Positions 16,356-24,155 of a stretch of DNA of 41,511 nucleotides are shown here, in pieces (the first letter of the stretch is position 1; every line of letters begins with the position of its first letter). This stretch comes from Anaerolineae bacterium (GTDB lineage Bacteria; Chloroflexota; Anaerolineae; 4572-78; J111): NCBI GenBank assembly GCA_022071955.1, contig JAJVIM010000028.1, forward strand, positions 1 to 41,511, in the 5' to 3' direction. The notes below the pieces were generated by a model. It made no database searches. It was given only the letters and a program-made list of their open reading frames with translations, and was not told the DNA's origin. Made by a program: the position numbers and the translations under genes.

Positions 16356-17600
16356 ATGGAATTTACTGCCACAACTACCCACCCCCCTGTCAGGGTTGCC
16401 CGGTCAGAAGCAGAGCAAATTGAGCAGGTTGTAGCCCATCTCCAACAGAATTTTGCCGTTAACCCGGCCGATATTGCCGTGGTCAAAGCGCCGCTGCGCA
16501 TTTGCCCGCTGGGCGCGCACATCGACCACCAGTTGGGGCTGGTTACGGGGATGACCATCGATCAATCCATTATTATGGCTTTTGCGCCCACCACCAACGG
16601 TCTGGTTCGGGTAGAAAGCCTCAATTTCCCGTCACAGGTCAATTTTCAGCTCGATGCCGTGCCCCCGTACGGTAAAGGCGACTGGGGCAACTACATTCGC
16701 GGCGCGGTGCTGGCCCTGCAGCGCGAGCACCACCTGGCTCACGGGCTGGTGGGCGTGGTTGGCGGCGAAATGCCCATTGGCGGGCTGAGTTCGTCGGCGG
16801 CGGTCACCGTGGCCTATCTGCTGGCGCTGGAAGCCATCAACCGGCTGGCGCTATCGCCCGCGGATAACGTGGGCATGGTGCGTTACACCGAAAATATTTA
16901 CATCGGCCTGAAAAACGGCATTCTTGACCAGACCGTTATTTTGTACAATGAACGCGACCACCTGACTCTGATCGACTGCGAGTCGTTTGAGGTGGAGCGC
17001 ATTCCCGCCCCGGCCAAAACCGACCCCTATGAAATTCTGGTGGTCTACTCCGGCGTAACCCACGTGCTGGTTGGCACCGATTACAACAACCGCGTGACCG
17101 AATGCCGCGCGGCGGCCGAGTCGCTACTGGGCTTTGCCGGCGAAGCCATCCCCGCCGACCCGCGCCTGCGCCACGTGCGCCCGGAAATTTTCCAGGCCGA
17201 AGGGCAACGCCTGCCGGACAAACTGCACAAACGCGCCACCCACTTTTTTGGCGAAATGCAGCGCGTGCGCGATGGCGTTTTAGCCTGGCAGGCCGGCGAC
17301 CTGCGCCGTTTTGGCGAATTGGTCACGGCCTCCGGCGAAAGCTCCATTAAATATTACGAGTCCGGCAGCCCGCAGCTCATCACCCTGTATGAAATTCTGC
17401 GCGATGCACCCGGCGTGTACGGCACCCGCTTTAGCGGCGCCGGTTTCCGCGGCTGCTGCATTGCCCTGGTTGACCCCGCCGCCCGCGAGAGCATCGCCGA
17501 GGCGGTGCATCGTCGCTACCCGGCGGCGCATCCGCAAGAAGCCCAAATTTACAGCATTCACTACTGCCAGCCCGATGGCCCGGCGCAGTTGTGTGGCTAA
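16356..17600 (+). CDS. GHMP-family sugar-1-kinase, galacturonokinase-like
   Basis: Encodes 414 aa. The three GHMP motifs are present: I as RICPLGAHIDHQLG (48-61), II as GGLSSSAA (142-149) and III as SGAGFRG (360-366), with the catalytic Asp in NGILDQ (D191). Motif I lacks the GEHTDY of true galactokinases. The ICPLGAHIDHQ form and the AYLLALE and GLKNGILDQ segments match plant galacturonokinase (from memory of that family), which makes galacturonate-1-phosphate. ATG 16356 has TGAGG 5 nt upstream. The next gene, 15 bp on, is a sugar-1-phosphate nucleotidyltransferase, as expected for a nucleotide-sugar salvage pair. Another hexose or inositol as substrate is possible. Confidence 0.85.
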   Translation: MEFTATTTHPPVRVARSEAEQIEQVVAHLQQNFAVNPADIAVVKAPLRICPLGAHIDHQLGLVTGMTIDQSIIMAFAPTTNGLVRVESLNFPSQVNFQLDAVPPYGKGDWGNYIRGAVLALQREHHLAHGLVGVVGGEMPIGGLSSSAAVTVAYLLALEAINRLALSPADNVGMVRYTENIYIGLKNGILDQTVILYNERDHLTLIDCESFEVERIPAPAKTDPYEILVVYSGVTHVLVGTDYNNRVTECRAAAESLLGFAGEAIPADPRLRHVRPEIFQAEGQRLPDKLHKRATHFFGEMQRVRDGVLAWQAGDLRRFGELVTASGESSIKYYESGSPQLITLYEILRDAPGVYGTRFSGAGFRGCCIALVDPAARESIAEAVHRRYPAAHPQEAQIYSIHYCQPDGPAQLCG

Positions 17601-17615
17601 AAGGAGCAGTCAACA

Positions 17616-18569
17616 ATGCAAGCTGTAATTCTGGCCGCCGGCAAAGGCTCGCGGCTTAACCCCATTACCCTCAACCGCACCAAAGCGATGGTGCCCATTT
17701 TGGGCCGCCCCATTGTTGAGCGAGTGATGGAAACCCTGGCCCAAAACGGCATCCGCGAGTTTATTATGGTGATCAGCCGCGAAGACGGCGAAGTGGGCCG
17801 CTACTTCCGCGAGCAATCTACGCTGGACGCCGATATTCAATTTGTTATCCAAACCGAGCGGTTGGGCATGGCCAACGCCCTCAGCCTGGCCGCGCCGCAC
17901 ATAACCGGCCCGTTTATGATGTCTGCCTGCGACAACCTGACCCCGCCCGAACACGTGCGCGAACTGCTGGCCACTCACCAGCGACTCAACGCTGCGGCCA
18001 CGCTCAGCCTGATGGAAATTGACCCCTCGCTGGCCGGGCGCACCGGCGTGGTGGCGCTCGATGGCGACGGCCACATCACCCGCATTGTTGAAAAACCCGC
18101 CCCCGGCGAGGCACCCTCTAACATTGCCAGCCTGCCGCTGTACGTATTTTCACGCCGGCTGCTGGATTACCTGCCCGAGGTCAAACTTTCGGCCCGCGGC
18201 GAGTACGAACTGCAGGACGCCATTCAGATGTTAATCACCCGCGATGGCGGGGTGGTCGGCGTAAAAACGCCCAGCCGCCTGCAACTGACCAACGCCGCCG
18301 ACCTGCTGGCGCTCAATCGCCACTACCTGACCACCGGCGGCGACAAACCGCAGCTCGCACCGCGGAGTGTGGGCCAGCATACGCACCTGATCACCCCGCT
18401 GCGCATTGAAGAAGGCACCACCATTGGGCCGGGTTGTGTTATCGGTCCCCGGGTTTATATTGAAGGTAACGTAAAAATTGGCGCCGATGTCCTCATCAAG
18501 GATGCGGTCATTTTACGCAATACGGTCATCGAAGATGGCCGGCAGATTGTGGGCGAAGTTGTTTCGTAG
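17616..18569 (+). CDS. sugar-1-phosphate nucleotidyltransferase
   Basis: Encodes 317 aa. The N-terminal pyrophosphorylase domain starts with MQAVILAAGKGSRL (1-14), the NTP-binding loop, followed by RTKAMVPI (21-28) with the conserved Lys23 and by SACDNL, the metal-binding Asp region. Residues about 250-317 contain hexapeptide repeats (EEGTTIGPGCVIGPRVYIEGNVKIG), a short left-handed beta-helix as in RmlA2/GlmU-like enzymes. AAGGAG precedes the ATG. It would convert the sugar-1-phosphate from the upstream kinase to a nucleotide-sugar. Whether it uses UTP, dTTP or CTP is not visible; an inositol-1-phosphate cytidylyltransferase is a less likely alternative. Confidence 0.87.
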   Translation: MQAVILAAGKGSRLNPITLNRTKAMVPILGRPIVERVMETLAQNGIREFIMVISREDGEVGRYFREQSTLDADIQFVIQTERLGMANALSLAAPHITGPFMMSACDNLTPPEHVRELLATHQRLNAAATLSLMEIDPSLAGRTGVVALDGDGHITRIVEKPAPGEAPSNIASLPLYVFSRRLLDYLPEVKLSARGEYELQDAIQMLITRDGGVVGVKTPSRLQLTNAADLLALNRHYLTTGGDKPQLAPRSVGQHTHLITPLRIEEGTTIGPGCVIGPRVYIEGNVKIGADVLIKDAVILRNTVIEDGRQIVGEVVS

Positions 18570-18572
18570 CAG

Positions 18573-18606
18573 GTGTAACGATTTAGTGAAACGTTACACT
18601 AAATTT
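18573..18606. terminator. bidirectional terminator between convergent genes
   Basis: GTGTAACG (18573-18580) pairs with CGTTACAC (18592-18599), followed by TAAATTTTC. A competing stem TTTAGTG/CACTAAA overlaps it. It separates the nucleotidyltransferase gene from iolO. Confidence 0.65.
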
Positions 18607-18614
18607 TCTCTATT

Positions 18615-19430
18615 TTAAGCCCGCTTGTCCAATCCACGCAAATAAGCAATGGCGCGCTGCGCGCCGGTATCGGCATCCGGCACCGGCATAAATTCGCCGG
18701 AAACCCAGCCCTGGTAGCCGGTAGCAAACAGCGTGTCCAGCACCCGCGCAAAATCAATGTGGCCCGCGCCGGGATACCAGCGGTTTGAGTCGGCCACGTG
18801 AAAGTGGAAGATCCGCTCGCCGCAGGCCCGGATGCTAGCCTCAATGGTCGGCTCCTCGATGTTCATGTGAAACGTATCGAGCAGCAGGCCAAAGTTGTCA
18901 GCGCCCACCCGCTCAATCAAAGCCAGGCCATCGGCCACGGTGTGGATCAGATCGGTCTCATAGCGGTTGAGTGGTTCGAGGGCGTATTTTACGCCGTGCG
19001 GAGCCGCCGCCGCCGAACACTCGCGCAGCGCAGCCACCAAATACTCCATCGATTGGGCGTGGCTCTGGCCTGCCGGCGATATGCCCCGGATCAGTCCCAA
19101 AATCACCACCGCGCCAAACTCGGCGGCCAACGGAATATGGCTTTTGATGCGTTCGATGGCGGCGCGGCGCACGGCGGGGTTGTCGCTGCTAAACGACAGC
19201 CGTTCTTCGCCCCAGGCCTGGCCGGTGCCAATGGCCGGAACGGCCAGGTTGTACTGCCGCACCACAGCTTTCAGGTCGGCCGGATTGACCAGTTTGGGGT
19301 CGCGGATGGCCAGTTCGACGCCGTGGTAGCCGTAGCCGGCAATTTTGGCCACATTGGCTTCAAAGTCACCTTTAAAAGCAACGGCTTCAAACTTGGCGGC
19401 GTGGGTGGATAAAACAATTGATAGTTTCAT
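18615..19430 (-). CDS. iolO: IolO-like 5-keto-L-gluconate epimerase (sugar phosphate isomerase/epimerase TIM barrel)
   Basis: Encodes 271 aa of the xylose-isomerase-like (AP endonuclease 2) TIM-barrel family. The metal and catalytic residues of the tagatose 3-epimerase subgroup are present: E152 (LEPLNRYETD), D185 (LLLDTFHMN), H211 (FHFHVADSNR) and E246 (SGEF). The N-terminus MKLSIVLSTH, AFKGDF and AIGTGQA closely resembles Thermotoga TM0416 (IolO), which converts 5-keto-L-gluconate to D-tagaturonate. GGAGG lies 14 nt before the ATG, unusually far. Hydroxypyruvate isomerase or inosose isomerase annotations would be less specific alternatives. It follows iolN on the same strand after a 266-bp gap. 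Confidence 0.83.
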   Translation of the reverse strand: MKLSIVLSTHAAKFEAVAFKGDFEANVAKIAGYGYHGVELAIRDPKLVNPADLKAVVRQYNLAVPAIGTGQAWGEERLSFSSDNPAVRRAAIERIKSHIPLAAEFGAVVILGLIRGISPAGQSHAQSMEYLVAALRECSAAAAPHGVKYALEPLNRYETDLIHTVADGLALIERVGADNFGLLLDTFHMNIEEPTIEASIRACGERIFHFHVADSNRWYPGAGHIDFARVLDTLFATGYQGWVSGEFMPVPDADTGAQRAIAYLRGLDKRA

Positions 19431-19696
19431 GGGGTGTGTAAATTCCTCCTTTGCAAAACAGGAGTCAGGAGTTAGGGGTTAGGAGTTAGGATGCATTCCT
19501 GACCCGGCTTCTAAAAGTTTGTGGCAGGAGTCCAAAACTATAGTTTTGGACTCCTTTTTCAGCGAGATATGAGGACGCTTTGCGAAGCGCCCCGGCCAAA
19601 ATATCGTTTCCCCCAAAATCAAATGAGCGAACCGCGAAAGGAAGTTATCTGCCAGTCGCCGGTTCGCTCATTGGGGTGGTATTGTGGCAGTTTTGC
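19431..19696. other. iolN-iolO intergenic region with tandem repeats and two hairpins
   Basis: The gap contains a heptamer-like tandem repeat (TAGGGGTTAGGAGTTAGG, within 19461-19490), palindrome copy 2 (19527-19554), and a 12-bp inverted repeat AATGAGCGAACC/GGTTCGCTCATT (19622-19633 with 19661-19672) just after the iolN stop. No gene is seen. The hairpins would attenuate or terminate transcription between iolN and iolO. Confidence 0.6.
19527..19554. repeat. 28-bp palindrome, repeat copy 2
   Basis: GGAGTCCAAAACTA and TAGTTTTGGACTCC make a perfect palindrome, then TTTTT on the plus strand. It differs at one base from the copy at 7894-7921. Confidence 0.75.
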
Positions 19697-20821
19697 CTAG
19701 TAGATGTTGCTCTGGCCAATGCGCGGCAGGGCGTACACCGATTTCCAGCCTTCGCTTTGCGGCTCGCGCAGGTAGGGTTCCATTTCTTCGGCGGAACGGA
19801 GCGTCACTTCTTCCGTGGGCGGCACGGTGCCGGCCGGGAAAACCTTGAGAATGTCATCGTGCAAAATGGTGAGGTAGCGCAAAATGGCCGCCAGCGGTTT
19901 TTTGGCTTTGCGCGCTTCGCCATCGGCGGCGTTGCCCACCACCCCTTCCGGCGTGGCGGCGATTTCGATGGCAAAGTGGCCTTCGCCTTCGCTCCAGCGG
20001 CTGGGCCGGCGGTAGGGGTCCACCGATTTGTCAAAGTGGCCATCGGGCAGGTAGCCTTTGCCTTTGGTGTTGACGGCGTATTCCATCTCCACCATATCCG
20101 GGAACAAATACAGCCCCAGCGACGTTTCGGCTTCGCAGGCGTGGACAAAGGTGGTGCCGTACTCGCCGCCAAATTTCTTTTCGCGGAACATTTCACGCAC
20201 GGCCCGGTGCCAATCCAGCACGCGGAAAATACCGGGGAGCTGGTAGCGCTTTTGGAACTGCTGAATCGCCGCTTCGAGCATCCACAGGTGGCCGTGGTTG
20301 TTGATCATAATGATTTTGCGGAAGCCATCGTTCCACAGACCGAGCATCATATCAATCAACACTTCGCGGACAATGTCCTCGCGGACAATGGCCGTGCCGG
20401 GCATGCCCATGTGATGGAATGGGTGCGCGCCGTAGTTGAGCGGCGGCAGCGACAGGGCCGGCGGCGCGCCATCGCGTTTGCCTATGAAGCGGCGCACGCC
20501 TTCCAAAATCTGGCTGACAAACAGGGTGTCGGTGGCGCTGGGCAGGTGCAGGCCGTGGTTTTCGGTGCAGCCAATGGGGATAAAGACGATGTCGTTTTTG
20601 CGGCGCTCGGCGATGAGTTGGTGGCGCGGCATCATTTGCAGATAAACGCGGGGGCTGCCCCACTCAACCGGTGCGGGCATGCCGTATTCGGCCAGCATTT
20701 TATCGACTTCTGCTTCGCTGGCTTCCCAGATTTCTTTTTTCATCCGGCCAATGGCGTCGTCTTCAAAAAACAGATCGGGCTGGCTGGTGGCCAGCAAGCC
20801 TTCTGGAATGTTATTTGTCAT
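19697..20821 (-). CDS. iolN: creatininase-family hydrolase, IolN-like
   Basis: Encodes 374 aa. Creatininase-fold metal motifs are visible: PIGCTENHGLHLPSATD (82-98; E87, H89, D98), MINNHGH (172-178) and HACEAETS (227-234), matching the family's GSTEQHG...D, NGHGGN and HAGExETS patterns. In Thermotoga maritima a neighbour of iolM and iolO, TM0413 (IolN), hydrolyses the product of IolM to 5-keto-L-gluconate. I assign this gene to that role from gene context and the hydrolase fold, but cannot align it here. GGGAG lies about 8 nt before ATG 20821. It is longer than ordinary creatininases (about 250 aa), with extra N- and C-terminal segments. Confidence 0.78.
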   Translation of the reverse strand: MTNNIPEGLLATSQPDLFFEDDAIGRMKKEIWEASEAEVDKMLAEYGMPAPVEWGSPRVYLQMMPRHQLIAERRKNDIVFIPIGCTENHGLHLPSATDTLFVSQILEGVRRFIGKRDGAPPALSLPPLNYGAHPFHHMGMPGTAIVREDIVREVLIDMMLGLWNDGFRKIIMINNHGHLWMLEAAIQQFQKRYQLPGIFRVLDWHRAVREMFREKKFGGEYGTTFVHACEAETSLGLYLFPDMVEMEYAVNTKGKGYLPDGHFDKSVDPYRRPSRWSEGEGHFAIEIAATPEGVVGNAADGEARKAKKPLAAILRYLTILHDDILKVFPAGTVPPTEEVTLRSAEEMEPYLREPQSEGWKSVYALPRIGQSNIY

Positions 20822-20862
20822 GATGATTCTCCCGAGTTGTTTGCGGTTTATAAAAACACGTC

Positions 20863-20906
20863 ACGTGGTGCGTGTTCCGCTATAAAAAACGGAACACGCA
20901 CCACGT
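20863..20906. terminator. 17-bp perfect hairpin between iolM and iolN
   Basis: ACGTGGTGCGTGTTCCG (20863-20879) pairs fully with 20890-20906 around a 10-nt AT-rich loop. T-runs follow on both strands. On the minus strand it lies between two genes of the same pathway, so it is either the iolM terminator or a partial attenuator setting the iolM:iolN ratio. Confidence 0.7.
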
Positions 20907-20938
20907 TTTTAATTTGGTTGATGCGCTAACGGCTGTGA

Positions 20939-22114
20939 TTAATTGCCGTTCAGCATGCCGTTGGGGAAGACCATAATTTTGCCGTCTTTGCGCAGGGTTG
21001 ATTTGGCAATGGCGTCGACGGTTTTGGGCAGTTCGTAGCGGGCGGTGACCATCGGGCTGAGATCCAGCCGGCCGGCAGCGACCATACGGATGACGTTGGG
21101 GAAGGTTTCGTGGCCGGAGTGGCCCTGCGCGCCAAAGAACTGCGCCCGGCGCACCTGCATGGTTTCCAGATACATCGGCACATCTTGCGCGGCGCGGCCA
21201 ATCTGCACCATTTTGGCATTGATGGCCAGGCTCTTGATCATTTCCGGCACGGTCAGGTGCGGCGCGCCGGCGGCTTCTACGTGGAAGTTAAAGCCTTCGC
21301 CTTTACTCAGTTCCATCAGCACTTCGTGCGGCACCACATCGCGCGGGTCGTACACGTGATCGGCGCCCAGCTTTTTGGCGATCTCACGCCGTTCCGGCGA
21401 CACTTCAAAGACTGCAATCTTGCCCGCGCCGGCGGCTTCGGCAATACCCACTGCCGCCAAACCGATGGGGCCGGCGCCAAAAATAGCCACGTAATGGCCC
21501 GGCCGAAAACCGCCGGCTCGCTCAATCATGGCATTGTAGGAAACGCAGGTCGGTTCGGTTAGAGCCGCCACTTCAAAGGCTTTGGCTTCGCTGCCCAACC
21601 GCTCGGCAATGGCGTCGATCTTCCAGGCATATTTAGCGCCGATGGCCAGGTAGTTGGCAAAACCGCCATCGATGGTGAAGCCGATCTCTTCCAGGTTGGT
21701 GCAGTGGTTGGGGTACCCGTTGCGGCAGGGCACGCAGTGGCCGCACCAGATCATTTCTTCAACGGTGACCATATCGCCCACTTTCAGATCGGTCACTTCT
21801 TTGCCGACTTCAACCACTTTGCCGGAGAGTTCGTGGCCGGTAATGCTGGGGAATTTGGTCAGGCCGGGGTAAAGCATGTAGCCCAGCTCGTCGGTTTCGT
21901 AAAAGTGCATGTCTGAACCGCAAATGCCGCAGGCTTTGACCTCAAGCAAAATCTGGTCCGGTTTAATGGCTGGATCCGGTACGTCTTGAACCTGCATTTT
22001 GGGGTGGCGCCAAATACTGTTGCCAGTAATGGCCTTGCCTGTTTCTTTTTCCCATTCCGATACTTTATAGCCCGCTTTGGGTTCCCAAGCGGCATCCAAT
22101 ACTAAACCTTTCAT
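20939..22114 (-). CDS. iolM: zinc-dependent medium-chain dehydrogenase, IolM-like
   Basis: Encodes 391 aa. The catalytic zinc site is C65 (CGICGSD) with GHE (H94, E95). The structural zinc site is C124, C127, C130 and C138 (CGHCVPC then NHC). The NAD-binding loop is GAGPIG (213-218). An insertion of about 30 residues (about 15-45) sits near the N-terminus, unlike ordinary threonine or sorbitol dehydrogenases. Thermotoga TM0412 (IolM), a zinc dehydrogenase of similar size, oxidises 2-keto-myo-inositol; the neighbouring iolN- and iolO-like genes support the same role. A strong promoter and a LacI-type operator lie upstream (22186-22246), making iolM the first gene of its unit. A generic sorbitol/threonine dehydrogenase is the fallback annotation. 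Confidence 0.82.
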   Translation of the reverse strand: MKGLVLDAAWEPKAGYKVSEWEKETGKAITGNSIWRHPKMQVQDVPDPAIKPDQILLEVKACGICGSDMHFYETDELGYMLYPGLTKFPSITGHELSGKVVEVGKEVTDLKVGDMVTVEEMIWCGHCVPCRNGYPNHCTNLEEIGFTIDGGFANYLAIGAKYAWKIDAIAERLGSEAKAFEVAALTEPTCVSYNAMIERAGGFRPGHYVAIFGAGPIGLAAVGIAEAAGAGKIAVFEVSPERREIAKKLGADHVYDPRDVVPHEVLMELSKGEGFNFHVEAAGAPHLTVPEMIKSLAINAKMVQIGRAAQDVPMYLETMQVRRAQFFGAQGHSGHETFPNVIRMVAAGRLDLSPMVTARYELPKTVDAIAKSTLRKDGKIMVFPNGMLNGN

Positions 22115-22185
22115 TGTAAACCTCCGTTGGTTGATAAAAAATTGTAAATTTTGTTGGCAGCAATGCCGACTTTGGTCGCAGATCG

Positions 22186-22209
22186 CTCAATGCACACGTG
22201 TGCATTGAG
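22186..22209. promoter_or_regulatory. LacI-family operator upstream of iolM
   Basis: A perfect 24-bp palindrome with core ATGCACACGTGTGCAT, centred on CpG as LacI-family sites are. It lies just downstream of the predicted transcription start. The same 16-bp core occurs once more, at the promoter of the LacI gene (28796-28823). Confidence 0.82.
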
Positions 22210-22217
22210 TTGCAAAG

Positions 22218-22246
22218 AATATATCACAGGTTAAAAGGGTTGTCAA
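22218..22246 (-). promoter_or_regulatory. promoter of iolM
   Basis: On the minus strand: TTGACA (22241-22246), a 17-bp spacer, and TATATT (22218-22223). Transcription would start near 22211, with the operator immediately downstream, a roadblock/repression geometry. Confidence 0.8.
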
Positions 22247-22270
22247 CATTTGGTCATTGCCCAAAACTTG

Positions 22271-22714
22271 TTATTTGATGATCAGGCAAGAGGTTTTGGC
22301 GATGTTGGTGAGTTTACGAGCCACGCCCCCGAGCATATTTTCATCTTCTGAACTGACGCCACGCTGGCCAATGATAATCAAATCGATGTTGTGACTCACG
22401 GCGTAATCGGTGATTTGTTTGGAGGGCGTGCCAAACACGTATTCGGTGTGGACGCTGGTAACGCCGGCCGACTCAAACTGCTTTTTAGCGTTTTCCAGAA
22501 TGATCTCCGCCGAATTTTCCAGAATTTCCTGGCGCGATTCGGTCACTTCGCCGGCGGCAATCATGGCCAAAATTTCGGCCGGCAGCGACAAATGGCGAAT
22601 AACGTGCAGCAACCAGACCGAGGATTGGTACTGCCGGGCCAGGTTGACCGCAGCCGCCACAGCTTGATTTGAGTAGACAGAGCCATCGACGGGCACAAGT
22701 AATCTTTTGAACAT
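22271..22714 (-). CDS. universal stress protein (UspA family)
   Basis: Encodes 147 aa; FKRLLVPVDGSVYSNQA is the N-terminal UspA strand with the conserved Asp. The C-terminal ATP-binding motif G-2x-G-9x-G-S/T is partly present as GQRGVSSEDENMLGGVARKL, but lacks the final GSVS, so ATP binding is uncertain. ATG 22714 is preferred over GTG 22720 because GGGG lies 5 nt upstream. It is the last gene of the transporter operon, 15 bp after the HExxH protein. A stress-sensor role linked to transport or membrane state is only inferred. Confidence 0.88.
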   Translation of the reverse strand: MFKRLLVPVDGSVYSNQAVAAAVNLARQYQSSVWLLHVIRHLSLPAEILAMIAAGEVTESRQEILENSAEIILENAKKQFESAGVTSVHTEYVFGTPSKQITDYAVSHNIDLIIIGQRGVSSEDENMLGGVARKLTNIAKTSCLIIK

Positions 22715-22729
22715 AACCACCCCCGATTT

Positions 22730-23353
22730 TTATTCACCGGCAGCCCAATCTCTGATCACCTGGATTGCCTCCGGTTTAACCTTGACCCCGGTTGGAATTT
22801 GCCGCCGGCCCAACACCAGTTCGATGGTGGCTTCGGCTGCCTGCTCAGATGGAATAGTGGCCCACTGGCTGGCGGGCGTGTTGGCCGGTGAGTCATCGAG
22901 CCGCCACGGTGTGTTGGCCGGCCAACCCTGCGCGGCCAAAAAGCGGGGGCGCAACTGCCTGTGGGCCGGGCACTGAAACTCAACGTGGTGGGCAAACTCG
23001 TGCACCAACGCCTCGCGGAGCAAGGCTGCTGTGGCCGGCACCCGCACGGTCACTGTAGCCGAAGCCGGATCGTAAACGGCGCGGCTGTTCAGCCGGAGCG
23101 CGGCCCGCAGATGAACATCGCCAAAGCAGTTGGCCCGCGCCTGAAATACGGTTAAAAATTTCGCCCAGGTTTCAACAGCCAGCGCCTCAAAATCGCCGGC
23201 TACCGAGCTGTCGATGACAAGCTGCGGCGCAGCGCCGGCGGCCTCATCACTGCGGGATGTTTTGGCCGTTGCCAAAAACAGCAGCGCCGGCAGCGCCACA
23301 ATCAGGGCAAAAACCAGCCATCTGAGCCACCCCAACCTGGTTACCATAGCCAT
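22730..23353 (-). CDS. membrane-anchored HExxH putative metallopeptidase
   Basis: Encodes 207 aa. Residues about 8-30 form one hydrophobic helix (signal anchor or signal peptide). Residues 118-122 are HEFAH, a zincin-type HExxH motif (ALVHEFAHHVEFQCP), so the rest is probably an extracytoplasmic zinc domain. The ATG overlaps the TAA of the ABC ATPase gene (TAATG), which indicates translational coupling. I do not recognise a named family; the surrounding pattern resembles DUF-type zincins with gluzincin-like helices. It is an unusual passenger in a sugar ABC operon. It could also be catalytically inactive, since the third metal ligand is not identified. Confidence 0.7.
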   Translation of the reverse strand: MAMVTRLGWLRWLVFALIVALPALLFLATAKTSRSDEAAGAAPQLVIDSSVAGDFEALAVETWAKFLTVFQARANCFGDVHLRAALRLNSRAVYDPASATVTVRVPATAALLREALVHEFAHHVEFQCPAHRQLRPRFLAAQGWPANTPWRLDDSPANTPASQWATIPSEQAAEATIELVLGRRQIPTGVKVKPEAIQVIRDWAAGE

Positions 23354-24153
23354 TATTTGGCCGCCATTTCGCGGCGAGACAGCTCACTGAGTTCGTGGCT
23401 CAAGGCTTCCAGTTCATCCGCGCCAGACATACTGCGGATCATTTCTTCCCGGCTCAACTCTGTTTTGGACCATTGGCCCAGCGTTCTGCCCCGTTTCAAA
23501 ATGATAAACTGGTCGCCCACGGCGTAGGCGTGGTGCGGGTTGTGGGTAATAAAAATCACCGCCAACCCACGAGTTTTGGCCTGAGTTACATACCTTAGTA
23601 CCGTGCCGGCCTGTTTTACACCCAGAGCCGCCGTCGGTTCGTCTAAAATGAGCACTTTGGCGCCAAAGTAAACGGCCCGGGCAATAGCGATGGACTGCCT
23701 TTCACCGCCAGACATGGTACCCACCGGCTGGTCGGGGTCTCGGATGTCGATGCCCATTTTACCCAACTCCTGGCGCACCGTGCGCCGGGCAAAATCGATG
23801 TCGTAGCGGCGAAACAGCCCCCAACCGGTTTCCGGCTCTGAGCCTAAAAAGAAGTTGCGCCAGATGGGCATCAGCGGGATGAGCGACAAATCCTGGTACA
23901 CCGTGGCAATGCCGTGGCTCAACGCCTCGCGGGGGGAGTTAAACATCACCCGCTGGCCTTCAAAAAAGTAGTCGCCCTCGGTTTGCTGATGCACGCCGGA
24001 CAGAATTTTGATCAGTGTTGATTTGCCCGCGCCGTTGTCACCCAGCAAACAGGTTACCTCGCCGGCTTTTACCGCGGCAGACACGTGGCTGAGAGCAATT
24101 ACGCTGCCAAACATTTTGGTAATGTTGCGAACTTCCAGAACTGGCTGGCTCAT
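23353..24153 (-). CDS. sugar ABC transporter ATP-binding protein (single nucleotide-binding domain)
   Basis: Encodes 266 aa. The Walker A motif is GDNGAGKST (38-46), the signature MSGGE (147-151), Walker B VLILDE (167-172) and the H-loop FITHN follows. It is of the ribose/xylose (CUT2) type but has one ATPase domain, unlike the roughly 500-aa RbsA with two; it resembles FrcA-type subunits and must work as a dimer. GGAGGAG within the end of the permease gene serves its ATG. Together with the permease and the LysM-tagged binding protein it makes an importer; inositol or an inositol phosphate is the likely substrate from context. Confidence 0.93.
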   Translation of the reverse strand: MSQPVLEVRNITKMFGSVIALSHVSAAVKAGEVTCLLGDNGAGKSTLIKILSGVHQQTEGDYFFEGQRVMFNSPREALSHGIATVYQDLSLIPLMPIWRNFFLGSEPETGWGLFRRYDIDFARRTVRQELGKMGIDIRDPDQPVGTMSGGERQSIAIARAVYFGAKVLILDEPTAALGVKQAGTVLRYVTQAKTRGLAVIFITHNPHHAYAVGDQFIILKRGRTLGQWSKTELSREEMIRSMSGADELEALSHELSELSRREMAAK

Positions 24154-24155
24154 AG

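Noticed and set aside
16356..17600. Galactokinase as the function of the GHMP kinase
   Set aside because: The galactokinase signature GEHTDY is replaced by GAHIDHQ, and no galT or galE accompanies it.
19580..20929. A 449-aa + strand frame opposite iolN
   Set aside because: Mirror of the creatininase-fold gene, no recognisable motif, and it runs across the hairpins on both sides.
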